DNA from: Olivibacter sitiensis DSM 17696
GTDB lineage: Bacteria > Bacteroidota > Bacteroidia > Sphingobacteriales > Sphingobacteriaceae
Direction of reading: 5' to 3'
DNA: 62,848 bases
Assembly (NCBI RefSeq): GCF_000427965.1
Contig: NZ_ATZA01000035.1
Location: forward strand, 1 to 62,848
The notes beneath the pieces were generated by a model. It worked only from the letters and a program-made list of their open reading frames with translations, was not told where the DNA came from and did no database searches. Below, piece by piece: positions 8,467-17,166 of this stretch; positions within the stretch are counted from its first letter, which is position 1, and each line of letters opens with the position of its first letter. The translations under genes and the position numbers were made by a program.

Positions 8467-9378
8467 TTATTCATGAGGTTTGTTTTCCCTGACCTGGAAT
8501 ACATGAAGTACCTGCGGAAATAACGCTGAAATACTTTCCTTTACACCGTTAGGTGAGCCGGGAAGTGTCAACACGAGCATGTTTTCCGCAAAGCCTGCAA
8601 TTCCCCGCGAAAGCATGGCGGTCTTTACGCGCTGCTGTCCGTATTGTCTCGCTGTTTCCATAATACCGGGAATGGCTTTTGTGATATAGGGTTCAACCGC
8701 TTCGGGCGTTACATCCCGTTCCGAGAGGCCGGTACCTCCGGTAAACACCAACAGGTCTATCCCGTCTGCCTTACATTGCTCCAAACATGCTCGAATAGCC
8801 TTGAGTTCATCGGGAACGACCGAATAGGCAATATCTTTTAGGCCCTGTTCCTGTAAGAGTTCCACAAGTAAGTGCCCGGAAGTATCTTTTTTCTCTTTTC
8901 TCGACACGGTATCACTGCATACCACCACGGCGGCTTTTAAATGCTCCGCTGAAACAACAGGATTGCCGCTTTTTCCCCCTTTTTTCTCCACAAGACGGAT
9001 GTTCTGAATCTCGACACCCTTATCAATGGGCTTTAACATATCATAGATGACCAATGCCGCTACGGAAGCGCCGTGCATGGCTTCTACTTCAACCCCTGTT
9101 TTGTAGATCGTGTGTACTTCGACCTCAATCTTGATCTGTAAATCCATCACTTCATAGCGAATAGCTGCAAATTCTACCGGCAAGGGATGGCAGTCGGGGA
9201 TCATGTCGCTTGTTTTCTTTATCGCCAATAGCGCCGAGGCTCTGGCAAACTCAAATATATCCCCTTTGGGAACTTTCCGCTGTTCCACTATCGCAATGGT
9301 ATCGGGGCTTGAAACCTGAATTGTTGCTGTAGCAATAGCCTTTCGCAACGTATAGCTTTTAAATGTGATGTCAACCAT
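8467..9378 (-). CDS. moaCB: MoaC-MogA/MoaB fusion, bifunctional Moco biosynthesis protein
   Basis: Residues 1 to about 148 are MoaC (DMIPDCHPLP at 58-67, KTGVEVEAMHGASVAAL near 114, IYDMLKPIDKG), which converts the MoaA product to cyclic pyranopterin monophosphate. Residues from about 150 to 303 are a MogA/MoaB domain (VVVCSDTVS, TGGTGLSERDVTPEA, PGSPNGVKES), which adenylylates molybdopterin before metal insertion. The two steps are not consecutive, so the fusion probably ensures co-expression rather than channelling. It is the last gene of the minus-strand operon, one base after moaE. Confidence 0.93.
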   Translation of the reverse strand: MVDITFKSYTLRKAIATATIQVSSPDTIAIVEQRKVPKGDIFEFARASALLAIKKTSDMIPDCHPLPVEFAAIRYEVMDLQIKIEVEVHTIYKTGVEVEAMHGASVAALVIYDMLKPIDKGVEIQNIRLVEKKGGKSGNPVVSAEHLKAAVVVCSDTVSRKEKKDTSGHLLVELLQEQGLKDIAYSVVPDELKAIRACLEQCKADGIDLLVFTGGTGLSERDVTPEAVEPYITKAIPGIMETARQYGQQRVKTAMLSRGIAGFAENMLVLTLPGSPNGVKESISALFPQVLHVFQVRENKPHE

Positions 9379-9379
9379 A

Positions 9380-9820
9380 TTATCTGTTTACTTTCCACTG
9401 GTGGGTGTCGTCCTCAAAAATTTCTTTTCCCCAGATCGGCAGTTCATTCTTTATTCGCTCAACGACTTCTTCACATGCCGCAATGGCAGCCTTTCGGTGG
9501 CCGGAAGAGGTGAACACAAAAAGACAGATTTCACCCGTCAGCACCGTTCCGATACTGTGGTAGATGTGCATGCAGGTCAAGTCATATTTTTCAAAGATAG
9601 CTTCCCGGATTTCGGACATCTTGTTGAGGGCCAGATCATCATAGGATGTGTATTCAATTGCACGTACTGTTTTGCCGTCGATCTGATCGGCCCTGATCTG
9701 TCCGAGGAAAATACTGTGTGCGCCGATATCCGTTTTGGACGCATGCTTGGCAATACTATCGGCAACCAGTATCGGAGGGATGGCGCCCTTCACAAATATG
9801 TTCTTTTTCTTTTTATCCAT
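9380..9820 (-). CDS. moaE: Molybdopterin synthase catalytic subunit MoaE
   Basis: The 146-residue protein has the MoaE sequence pattern: GQIRADQIDGKTVRAIEY near 42, HIYHSIGTVLTGEICLFV near 85-102, SSGHRKAA, and the closing ELPIWGKEIFEDDTHQW with the conserved lysine. With MoaD it transfers two sulfurs to cPMP to form molybdopterin. Its start overlaps the end of the moeB-like gene by 8 bp, a sign of translational coupling. Confidence 0.96.
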   Translation of the reverse strand: MDKKKKNIFVKGAIPPILVADSIAKHASKTDIGAHSIFLGQIRADQIDGKTVRAIEYTSYDDLALNKMSEIREAIFEKYDLTCMHIYHSIGTVLTGEICLFVFTSSGHRKAAIAACEEVVERIKNELPIWGKEIFEDDTHQWKVNR

Positions 9821-10922
9821 TATTATATATTTCCAAGGCCGCTACACCTCCTTCCAAATGGCTGACACGACAATCAGCCCCCAGCTTTTCCCGCAGAAAT
9901 TGTCCTGCGAACTGGCTTCTTTTCCCCGATTGGCAGACCACGATCACGTGGTTCCGATCTATTTTTTCAACATTTTCCGGTAGCTCCTGCAAGGGTATCT
10001 GCACATGCTCAAAGGGAAGCTTCGGCTGTTCATCCACATTTCGCACGTCAACAACCAAGATACCATTCCCCTGGCATATTTCCATAAATTCCTGTGGGCT
10101 AATACGGTGAACCGAAGGTGTCGTTATACCACAATGATCATCATAACCGAACGCTTCAAAATGGGATAACGAGGTCGGGTAAACGGCTACTTTCGATAAG
10201 GTTTCCGGTATATCCAGTACCATCGAACGGTTATCCAACAGGTTAATGGTCATCAGCTTGTTGCAGAGTGGCTGACCGACACCTGTGAGCAACTTGATGG
10301 CTTCGGTTGCCTGCATGGTACCAATAATGCCGGGCAGCACACCCAACACGCCAACTTCGTTACAATCCGGAGCGTCCAGCGGGTCAGGAGGCAAAGGAAA
10401 TAGGTGCCTGTAGGTCGTTTTTACACCGTTGTCATCAGCGACATTGAACACGGCGATCTGACCTTCATATTTATAAATGGCACCAAATACCAGCGGTTTA
10501 CCCAATAAGGCACATAGATCACTTAAAAGGTATCTCGTTGTAAAGTTGTCCGTACAATCCAGAACCACATCGTATCCCTCGACAAGTTCGACGGCATTTT
10601 CCGTGGATAGGCGCAACACATACTCCCGGATGTCAGTTTCCGGATTCAGGAGCCTTAGCTTCGCAGCGGCAATTTCCGCTTTGTCAAGACCGATTTCATT
10701 TGTTCCGAACAAAACCTGCCGTTGCAGGTTGCTCAGTTCGATACGGTCGTGGTCAATAATGCCTATCTTCCCCACGCCTGCCGCAACGAGGTATTGTAGG
10801 GCAGGGCAACCCAATCCGCCCGCACCGACAACGAGTACACGGCCACTTTGGAGCTTGGTCTGTGCAACCTCACCAAATCCGCTCAATCTATAATGTCTCG
10901 AATAACGGTCGTTCCGTTCCAT
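9813..10922 (-). CDS. moeB: MoeB/ThiF-type adenylyltransferase with C-terminal rhodanese domain
   Basis: A 369-residue fusion. Residues 1 to about 245 form an E1-like domain with the ATP-binding GAGGLG at 33-38, the NLQRQVLF motif near 65 and DCTDNFTTRY near 120. The rest is a rhodanese with active-site Cys330 in CQSGKRS. The enzyme would adenylate the MoaD C-terminus, and the rhodanese could bring persulfide sulfur, as in MoeZ/MOCS3. The first Zn CxxC of E. coli MoeB (PCYRCLF) is absent here: the equivalent reads TTYRHLF. The second CxxC is also missing. It stands between moaD and moaE. A role in thiamine sulfur transfer is possible but less likely. Confidence 0.9.
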   Translation of the reverse strand: MERNDRYSRHYRLSGFGEVAQTKLQSGRVLVVGAGGLGCPALQYLVAAGVGKIGIIDHDRIELSNLQRQVLFGTNEIGLDKAEIAAAKLRLLNPETDIREYVLRLSTENAVELVEGYDVVLDCTDNFTTRYLLSDLCALLGKPLVFGAIYKYEGQIAVFNVADDNGVKTTYRHLFPLPPDPLDAPDCNEVGVLGVLPGIIGTMQATEAIKLLTGVGQPLCNKLMTINLLDNRSMVLDIPETLSKVAVYPTSLSHFEAFGYDDHCGITTPSVHRISPQEFMEICQGNGILVVDVRNVDEQPKLPFEHVQIPLQELPENVEKIDRNHVIVVCQSGKRSQFAGQFLREKLGADCRVSHLEGGVAALEIYNNG

Positions 10923-10927
10923 TTTTT

Positions 10928-11155
10928 TTATCCTCCTGAGTATGGTGGCATTAACGCCACCACGTCCTGTTCTTTAAGGGCTGTATTCTCTTTCACGATC
11001 GTATCATTGACGGCGACCAAAAATTTACGACCGTTCAGTCCCGCATGTTTTGCGGTAAGAGAAGCTGTCAAACCATCGGTATCCTGTGCTTCGACAGAAA
11101 ACTCCCTCTGCAATATATCTGTCAACGAACCAAATGTCAATACTTTTACTTTCAT
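10928..11155 (-). CDS. moaD: Molybdopterin synthase sulfur carrier MoaD
   Basis: A 75-residue ubiquitin-like protein ending MPPYSGG. The terminal Gly-Gly is the site that is adenylated and thiocarboxylated. It is located directly before its activator (MoeB-like) and near its partner MoaE. Its ATG shares one base with the stop region of the preceding secreted protein (11155), so translation is probably coupled. Confidence 0.95.
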   Translation of the reverse strand: MKVKVLTFGSLTDILQREFSVEAQDTDGLTASLTAKHAGLNGRKFLVAVNDTIVKENTALKEQDVVALMPPYSGG

Positions 11156-11655
11156 CAGTTGATACGTACTAATTTAATAGTTTGCAATTGTTTTACGTAA
11201 CGCCGTCCCGTAGCGATATCTTGCGGAGAGACCAAGGCAAGTTCATCTTCCTGTACCCCACCGGAAGCCTCTCTGATATTGGTCACGAGCAAGACGCTGT
11301 CCCCGATGGGTGTGTTGAACAGCTCATTCCACGAAAACACCACTTTATACCCATCGGTTGCTATACACACAAGGTAATATTCGCTCAATACCTTTGGTGA
11401 TTCCTCCCCCAAAGTTACGTTCTTCAATACCTCTTTCAGGAGTACCCCTTTTATACCTTTTAAAGTTGAACGGTACGTTCCTGCATGGTTATATATACGA
11501 AGGCTGTCCAGCGACTGTTCAGGAAAAGCTGTTATCTTTTCAAAGGTAAGGGTTCTCGTTTGGTTATCAGGTGTGGTTATAACAAGGTTTTTAGCGTCCT
11601 GCGCATGAAGCAACATACCGGACAAAATCAAAAGGGTTGTAAGAATAGCTTTCAT
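11155..11655 (-). CDS. Small secreted protein resembling a stand-alone SUOX-fold molybdopterin-binding domain
   Basis: The 166-residue product begins with a Sec signal peptide (MKAILTTLLILSGMLLHAQ, cleavage after the Ala-Gln region). The mature part (GIKGVLLKEVLKNV, YYLVCIATDGYKVVFSWNELFN, REASGGVQEDELALVSPQD, ending IKLVRIN) resembles the core of the sulfite-oxidase-type 'oxidoreductase molybdopterin binding' domain, but is much shorter than an enzyme and has no visible cysteine to bind Mo. It lies inside the Moco operon. It could be a cofactor- or molybdate-binding periplasmic protein; this is inference from fold resemblance and context. Confidence 0.6.
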   Translation of the reverse strand: MKAILTTLLILSGMLLHAQDAKNLVITTPDNQTRTLTFEKITAFPEQSLDSLRIYNHAGTYRSTLKGIKGVLLKEVLKNVTLGEESPKVLSEYYLVCIATDGYKVVFSWNELFNTPIGDSVLLVTNIREASGGVQEDELALVSPQDIATGRRYVKQLQTIKLVRIN

Positions 11656-11661
11656 ATCTGT

Positions 11662-12390
11662 TTATGCTGTTGTGAACAATAATTTATAGGCGGCCACCAC
11701 AAGTACGGTTGCCAGCACATATTTAAGGGCATCCTGGTTCAGTTTTTTTGACCCAAGATAAGCGCCCAACAAACCGCCTCCGAATGCCACGCCAATGTAC
11801 AGCCACATATCGGCATTGAAGGTAATTCCCTGCGTGAGCATACCGCCCAATCCCGATAGCGAGTTTACAAAGATAAAGGCGGCGCTTATGGCAGCAGTCT
11901 GTTTCTGATCGGTCCATTTCAACAGGATCAGCAAGGGAGACAGGATGATCCCACCACCAATGCCGATCATGCCGGACAGTAATCCGACAATGGCACCGAT
12001 AGCCACGGCTCCAAAGACATTGTAAGGTTTTAGCTCGTCCTCCCCCGGACTTCTGAAAAAGAAAAACCGGATAATGGGAAACAATAACAGCACGCCGAGC
12101 ACACGTTTGTACAGGCTATCGTCCAGTGTAATCATACCGCCAACAAAAGCCAGCGGAATGGAGGTTAAGGCTACTGTTAAGAAGAGGTTCCTTTTGAAAA
12201 AATGTCCCCTATAGTATTGGATGAACGATGTCATGGAGACAAACAAGTTCAATACCAGTGCCGTTGGCTTCATCTCCTGTGGTGCTATTCCGTAGAGCGC
12301 CATCAATGCCAGATATCCGCTTGCCCCGCCATGCCCCACGGAAGCGTACAGGAACGCGACAAAAAAGAGTATAACGTAAAACCATTCCAT
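11662..12390 (-). CDS. TauE/SafE-family membrane permease
   Basis: A 242-residue integral membrane protein with about seven to eight hydrophobic helices and the family repeats GHGGASGYLAL near residue 19 and GMIGIGGGIILSPLLI near 130. TauE/SafE proteins move sulfite, sulfoacetate, thiosulfate or other anions across the inner membrane. Its place between a TonB-dependent receptor and a SUOX-fold secreted protein in a Moco operon suggests oxyanion traffic (molybdate or a sulfur oxyanion). The sequence does not fix direction or substrate. Confidence 0.88.
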   Translation of the reverse strand: MEWFYVILFFVAFLYASVGHGGASGYLALMALYGIAPQEMKPTALVLNLFVSMTSFIQYYRGHFFKRNLFLTVALTSIPLAFVGGMITLDDSLYKRVLGVLLLFPIIRFFFFRSPGEDELKPYNVFGAVAIGAIVGLLSGMIGIGGGIILSPLLILLKWTDQKQTAAISAAFIFVNSLSGLGGMLTQGITFNADMWLYIGVAFGGGLLGAYLGSKKLNQDALKYVLATVLVVAAYKLLFTTA

Positions 12391-12393
12391 AGC

Positions 12394-14391
12394 TTAGAAA
12401 TTATAAACAAGATTACTGTAAAATACACGTCCCGGTTCATAGAACCCTTCGGTCAGTGTATAGTTTTTATCGAAGATATTATTTACACCGCCTTCGACCG
12501 AGAACCACTTCCAGACCTTCAGGTTTACGCTGGCATTATAGAGCGTAAAACCCGGGGATTCTGTGCCGTATGAAGTACTGTAACGTTTGGAGTTATGCTC
12601 CATATTGGCCTGCACCCGCAGCCTGTCGTTTAGGTCATAACCGGCCATGAACATCAGTTTATGACGTGGCACATCTACGAGATAAATTTCGGGATTGCTG
12701 ATATTGTTCCTTTTGATGAAGGTATAATTTGATCCGATAGTAAAGGCCGGACTGATCAGATAGTTTACCGCAACTTCAAAGCCCATGTACTCGCTGTCAC
12801 CGGTATTCTGCAATTGGGTGAGCCACATGTCAGCACCTTCATCGAACTGCACATTGTTCACCATGAGTATGGTCCTGCTGATCTTACTGTAGAATAGAGA
12901 ACCGTCCAAAAACAGGCGATTGAACAACCTGTTGCTGTAGGTCAGATCATAGTTGACGGACTGCTCTGCCTTAAGATCGGGATTGGGGATTGCTGTACCC
13001 ATGCGGTAGGAATAGCGGTCCTTCGGTGTGGCAAATCTTGTTTTTTTGCCAATAGAAAGGTTTAGCTGTTGATTGGTTGAGAGCCGGTACTGTAGCGCCC
13101 CCTGTATATTAAATGCGTCATTGGAGTTGGAAGGATAATTGCTGATCTCATCCGTATCGGCGTTATAATCTTCCGCTCTAAAGCTTTTTCTGTTGTTATA
13201 GCTTACCCCGGCAGTTAGATCCAATGCTTCTGTTATCTTAAAGCGGTCTTCTATGGCCAGCGTAAAATTTCCATCGTTCATATTTTGTTCCGGTTCTCCC
13301 ACATCGTATTCCCGGTGCACATCCTGTTTATACTGGACGGAGGTTGAAAGAAGATTGCGTTTGCTCGTCTGGTAATCATGCTGCACAATACCACCTATGG
13401 TATAATCGTTGTAGATGCTGGCAAAGGCATAGCCGCGATCCATCGTCGTAAAAGTAGCGTCGTCCCAGGAGTTCAGCAGGTTCTTGAACACATCATAATA
13501 GACCCTTGTCTTGATAGATTGCTTTTCACTGATTGCAGTATTGGAAAGGAAATACACACTCTGTTTGTCCCAATTTGGCCATTCCCAATACCGTGGCCTG
13601 TTTAACTGGTTATTTTCGGTATCGCTTCCTGCGTAGAAAGGATTGCCCTTACTGCCCCGCTGATAGCTGTATGCAAGAGCATATTCGGAATTCTCCGTTG
13701 GGGTGAACGCAAACTTGATATGGTATTTCCGATCATTCTGATAGGAATTGTCCCGCCGTCCGCCATCCTCAAATTGCGTTGGGGTGAATTTCTTTGACAT
13801 CGGGAAGAAGTCACGGTTCAGCTGGGAAAAGGACGCTTGTACGTAAAATCGATCCCATTTGGAGCCGACGTTGAAATTAGTCCGGTATCCGCCGGAAATA
13901 TAGCCTGTTGCTCCCTGGATTTCCAACGCTTTCTGTGGCCTTCTGGTAATGACGTTTATAGCGCCGCCCAAAGCGTTCGGTCCATACAGTACCGAAGCAT
14001 TTCCTTTGGATACCTGAACTTCCGAGACATCAAACGTGGTAAACCTGCCCAGATCGACCATGCCGTCATAGGGAACATATACGGGAATACCGTCGATGAA
14101 TAAAGGTACCTGCCGAAGATCAAATCCCCGGACGTTGACCACACTTTCGTTTCTTGCGCCGATGGAGGTGAGTGTCACCCCCGGCAACAGATTCAATGCG
14201 GAGGCCACATCGTTTTTACCATATTTCTGGATCTGCTCCGCGCTTATGGTATTCACGTTCCTTTGACCGATCACAGAAACTTCTCCAAGTCTGAATACAT
14301 TCTTTATCGTGTCCTTTTCAACCGGAGACTGCGCCCAGGACTGCTGGAAGGAAAAACATAAAAATGCGGGTAAAAGAAATTTTAAATTCAT
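12394..14391 (-). CDS. TonB-dependent outer-membrane receptor inside the Moco operon
   Basis: A 665-residue receptor with a signal peptide (MNLKFLLPAFLCFSFQQSWA), no SusC-type carboxypeptidase-like extension, a plug domain (LGEVSVIGQRNV, LLPGVTLTSIGARNESVVNVRGFD, ASVLYGPNALGGAINVITRRP) and a beta-barrel ending in the aromatic YSNLVYNF. It imports a ligand across the outer membrane with TonB energy. The size resembles siderophore, cobalamin or metal receptors. The operon position suggests molybdate, a chelated oxyanion or a molybdenum-binding chelator, but this is inferred from context only. Confidence 0.9.
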   Translation of the reverse strand: MNLKFLLPAFLCFSFQQSWAQSPVEKDTIKNVFRLGEVSVIGQRNVNTISAEQIQKYGKNDVASALNLLPGVTLTSIGARNESVVNVRGFDLRQVPLFIDGIPVYVPYDGMVDLGRFTTFDVSEVQVSKGNASVLYGPNALGGAINVITRRPQKALEIQGATGYISGGYRTNFNVGSKWDRFYVQASFSQLNRDFFPMSKKFTPTQFEDGGRRDNSYQNDRKYHIKFAFTPTENSEYALAYSYQRGSKGNPFYAGSDTENNQLNRPRYWEWPNWDKQSVYFLSNTAISEKQSIKTRVYYDVFKNLLNSWDDATFTTMDRGYAFASIYNDYTIGGIVQHDYQTSKRNLLSTSVQYKQDVHREYDVGEPEQNMNDGNFTLAIEDRFKITEALDLTAGVSYNNRKSFRAEDYNADTDEISNYPSNSNDAFNIQGALQYRLSTNQQLNLSIGKKTRFATPKDRYSYRMGTAIPNPDLKAEQSVNYDLTYSNRLFNRLFLDGSLFYSKISRTILMVNNVQFDEGADMWLTQLQNTGDSEYMGFEVAVNYLISPAFTIGSNYTFIKRNNISNPEIYLVDVPRHKLMFMAGYDLNDRLRVQANMEHNSKRYSTSYGTESPGFTLYNASVNLKVWKWFSVEGGVNNIFDKNYTLTEGFYEPGRVFYSNLVYNF

Positions 14392-14410
14392 GTATAATAT
14401 TAAAAGGGTT

Positions 14411-16180
14411 TTACAGTAAATAAGCTTCCATATTCGTTCCTGCTGTAATCACTTCATCATCTTCCGGTATAATTATCAGGCAGTTTGCCTGTGCAAATGA
14501 CTGCAACCGATAGGATTCCTGGGCATGCAACGGTATCAATTTTTCTCCGTCATAACTCCCTTTTAAAAAGTGGGTAAGCCCCGCCTTTTTGCGGTAATCA
14601 TGGCTGATCGGCGCCTTGATCTTCTTTATCCGGCGTGGTACCTGCATCAGCTTCTCCAAAGCGGGGGCAACATACAGGTAGAAACAGGTCAATGCCGACG
14701 AAGGATTTCCCGGAAGGCCAAAGACCAGTTTTTCCTGTTTCGTTCCGAAGAACAGCGGTTTTCCCGGTTTCTGACGGATACGGTGAAAACGTTGCTCTAT
14801 GCCACATTCCTTTGCTGCTGTAGTGACAAAATCATATTCACCCACACTCACGCCGCCTACCAATAGCAGGACATCCGCATTTTCCAACGCTCTTTCCATC
14901 GTCACTTTTAGCTGCTGCATATCGTCTGGAACATGGAAAATCTCTTTGGCAATAATGCCTAACTGGGTCAAAGCACCACCTAACTGATAGGAATTGGATT
15001 CGTAGACCTCCCCAAAACCAAGCGGTTCACCCAAAGGTTTCAATTCATCACCCGTAAGGAGAATGGCAACCCGTGGAACGGCGTAAATATCCACATGGGT
15101 ACAACCGATTCCTGCCAGATAACCTATGGCAGCAGGAGTCAGTAAGGTTCCGTTCTGTATGGCCAATGTGTCCTTATCCACTTCCGATCCTTTTGGGCGC
15201 ACGTTATCTCCCTGATGGAGTTCGTTATCTTTTATCCTGATTCCGTTATTATCGGTCACGTCTACCTTTTCCTGCATGACCACGGTGTCTGCTCCTATGG
15301 GTAGCGGGGCACCGGTAAATATCCGCATGGCCTCACCAGGTGACAGTGTTTTCTGGGTGGTTGAACCTGCCGGTATCTTATCTGCTACCCTGAGTTCCTG
15401 CTCACGTTCCTCATAGCGTATGGCATAGCCGTCCATAGACGATTGTGCAAAATTCGGAATCGCATACTTTGCTATGACATTGGAGGCTAAAGTATAGCCC
15501 AACGCATCCTGTATCGGTACACCAGTGCTTTTTTTGGGTTTTGGCAAATAGAAGTCAATGATTTCTTTTGCCTCGTCCACGCTCACCATCGTCTGTTTCA
15601 AGCCATAATAGTCTTCTTTGGTATCGATGTCAAACCGGGCCTGCGCAAAAGGGAAGATTGCCATATCCTCCAGGTATTTTTTGATGATTTTTTTCGCCCC
15701 CTCCTGACCGTCGAGGGAACGCAGTTCAGCGAAATACCGTTTCGAGAACAGAACGGGAACACCCCAGGTTCCGGCAAAGCCTGTCGTTATGATTCCCTTT
15801 TCGGTCTCCTTCGCCAGCACTTTAAGTTCATGAAAGACATTGGCATTTATAAAGGGCTGGTCACAGACGGTTATGATGCACTGTTCCAGATCAGGGTTTG
15901 CCTGCAGCAAAGATTTCAGTCCAGTTTTTATCGATCCGGACATACCATCCTCCCAATCGGGGTTAATGACCATTTCCACTTTTGCTCCTGTCAGTTCATC
16001 TTGGATGGTCTCATGGGAGGCACCCAGCACAACAAGCACCTGATGGTCAGGATTAAGTGACGCTTCATCCGTTATGCGTCTCAGCAAACTCTTGCCTTCA
16101 AAAGCAAGAAGCTGTTTAGGTGCTCCGAGCCGGGAGGAGTTTCCGGCCGCCAGTATGATTATGCCTGTCTTTTTTATCAT
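14411..16180 (-). CDS. MocA-like nucleotidyltransferase fused to MoeA
   Basis: A 589-residue fusion. Residues 1 to about 195 are a molybdenum cofactor nucleotidyltransferase (ILAAGNSSRLGAPKQLL at 9-25, then CDQPFIN); the KQLL ending fits MocA (CTP) better than MobA (GTP). From about 200 to 589 it is MoeA (SSMDGYAIR, FTGAPLPIGADTVVMQE, LLTGDEL, VGGVSVGEYD, GLPGNPSSAL), which inserts molybdate into adenylylated molybdopterin. The fusion joins two consecutive steps, metal insertion and formation of the cytosine dinucleotide. That matches the cofactor needs of the xanthine-oxidase-family enzymes encoded next door. It overlaps moaA by 4 bp. Confidence 0.93.
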   Translation of the reverse strand: MIKKTGIIILAAGNSSRLGAPKQLLAFEGKSLLRRITDEASLNPDHQVLVVLGASHETIQDELTGAKVEMVINPDWEDGMSGSIKTGLKSLLQANPDLEQCIITVCDQPFINANVFHELKVLAKETEKGIITTGFAGTWGVPVLFSKRYFAELRSLDGQEGAKKIIKKYLEDMAIFPFAQARFDIDTKEDYYGLKQTMVSVDEAKEIIDFYLPKPKKSTGVPIQDALGYTLASNVIAKYAIPNFAQSSMDGYAIRYEEREQELRVADKIPAGSTTQKTLSPGEAMRIFTGAPLPIGADTVVMQEKVDVTDNNGIRIKDNELHQGDNVRPKGSEVDKDTLAIQNGTLLTPAAIGYLAGIGCTHVDIYAVPRVAILLTGDELKPLGEPLGFGEVYESNSYQLGGALTQLGIIAKEIFHVPDDMQQLKVTMERALENADVLLLVGGVSVGEYDFVTTAAKECGIEQRFHRIRQKPGKPLFFGTKQEKLVFGLPGNPSSALTCFYLYVAPALEKLMQVPRRIKKIKAPISHDYRKKAGLTHFLKGSYDGEKLIPLHAQESYRLQSFAQANCLIIIPEDDEVITAGTNMEAYLL

Positions 16181-17166
16181 CCGCCAATGGTTATCATGCT
16201 CCGGTTCTTTAAGGAATCGGTTTCTATATCTTTAAAATCTTTTGTTAACTGTCCGCCCAAAGATTCCGCTTTGGAGCGTATGCTCTGCTGTATCAAGGGA
16301 AGGACATCCTCCCCGTTCCGCAATGCCGAGAGCAGATCCGTTTCCTCTTTTGAAAAGAGGCAGTTCTTTAATTTTCCATCTGCCGTTAAGCGCATGCGGT
16401 TACAGCTTTCGCAGAAGGGAGCGGTCATGGTACTGATGACAGCTATTTTACCCATATGGCCAGCTATGGCAAAGGGTTTGGATGTGTCGTTGGGTTTGGG
16501 CGGAATAGGCTCAATGTCATAGGCGGAGCCAATCCGTTCCAATATTTCGTTCAAGGTAAGCACCTGATTACTTGACCATCGGTTCCCGCTAAAGGGCATG
16601 AATTCTATGAAGCGTACTTCAATGGGATATAACCTGGTCAGTTCTACAAAATCCAAGATTTCATCATCGTTCAGCCCTTTCATGACGACCACGTTGAGTT
16701 TAGTCTGCACCTGTTTTTCCAGCAGCAGGTCAATATTCCGGCGCACCCGGTCAAAATAATCCCTGCGCGTGATGCGGAAGAACTTATCCGGTTGAAGGGT
16801 GTCCAAACTGATGTTGATACTGCTAAAGCCCGCATCCACGATCTGGGGCAGCATGTCATCGATGCGTATGCCATTGGTGGTCATGGTCAATTCGACCGGA
16901 AGCCTGGAGAGGGTGCGGATGATTTCGGGGGCATCTTTTCGCACGAGCGGTTCCCCGCCTGTCAGGCGGATCTTCGTGACACCATGGTCCACAAAGAGTT
17001 TTGCCAATGGCCCGATTTCCTCCACCTGCATCAGTTTGGTATGTGGTGTAAAGGCATATTCTTCCTCCGGCATGCAATAAAAGCACCGCAGATTACAGTT
17101 ATCCGTGAGGGATATCCGCAGGTAGTTATGGACGCGTCCGAAGTTATCTATGATCCTTTCCCTCAT
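16177..17166 (-). CDS. moaA: GTP 3',8-cyclase MoaA
   Basis: A 329-residue radical SAM enzyme with the first [4Fe-4S] site CNLRCFYC (Cys24, 28, 31), TGGEPL near residue 69, a second cluster site CESCNRMRLTADGKLKNC near 256, and the C-terminal GG of MoaA. It performs the first step of Moco biosynthesis from GTP. It overlaps xdhC upstream and the mocA-moeA fusion downstream by 4 bp each, so it belongs to a tightly coupled operon. Confidence 0.97.
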   Translation of the reverse strand: MRERIIDNFGRVHNYLRISLTDNCNLRCFYCMPEEEYAFTPHTKLMQVEEIGPLAKLFVDHGVTKIRLTGGEPLVRKDAPEIIRTLSRLPVELTMTTNGIRIDDMLPQIVDAGFSSINISLDTLQPDKFFRITRRDYFDRVRRNIDLLLEKQVQTKLNVVVMKGLNDDEILDFVELTRLYPIEVRFIEFMPFSGNRWSSNQVLTLNEILERIGSAYDIEPIPPKPNDTSKPFAIAGHMGKIAVISTMTAPFCESCNRMRLTADGKLKNCLFSKEETDLLSALRNGEDVLPLIQQSIRSKAESLGGQLTKDFKDIETDSLKNRSMITIGG

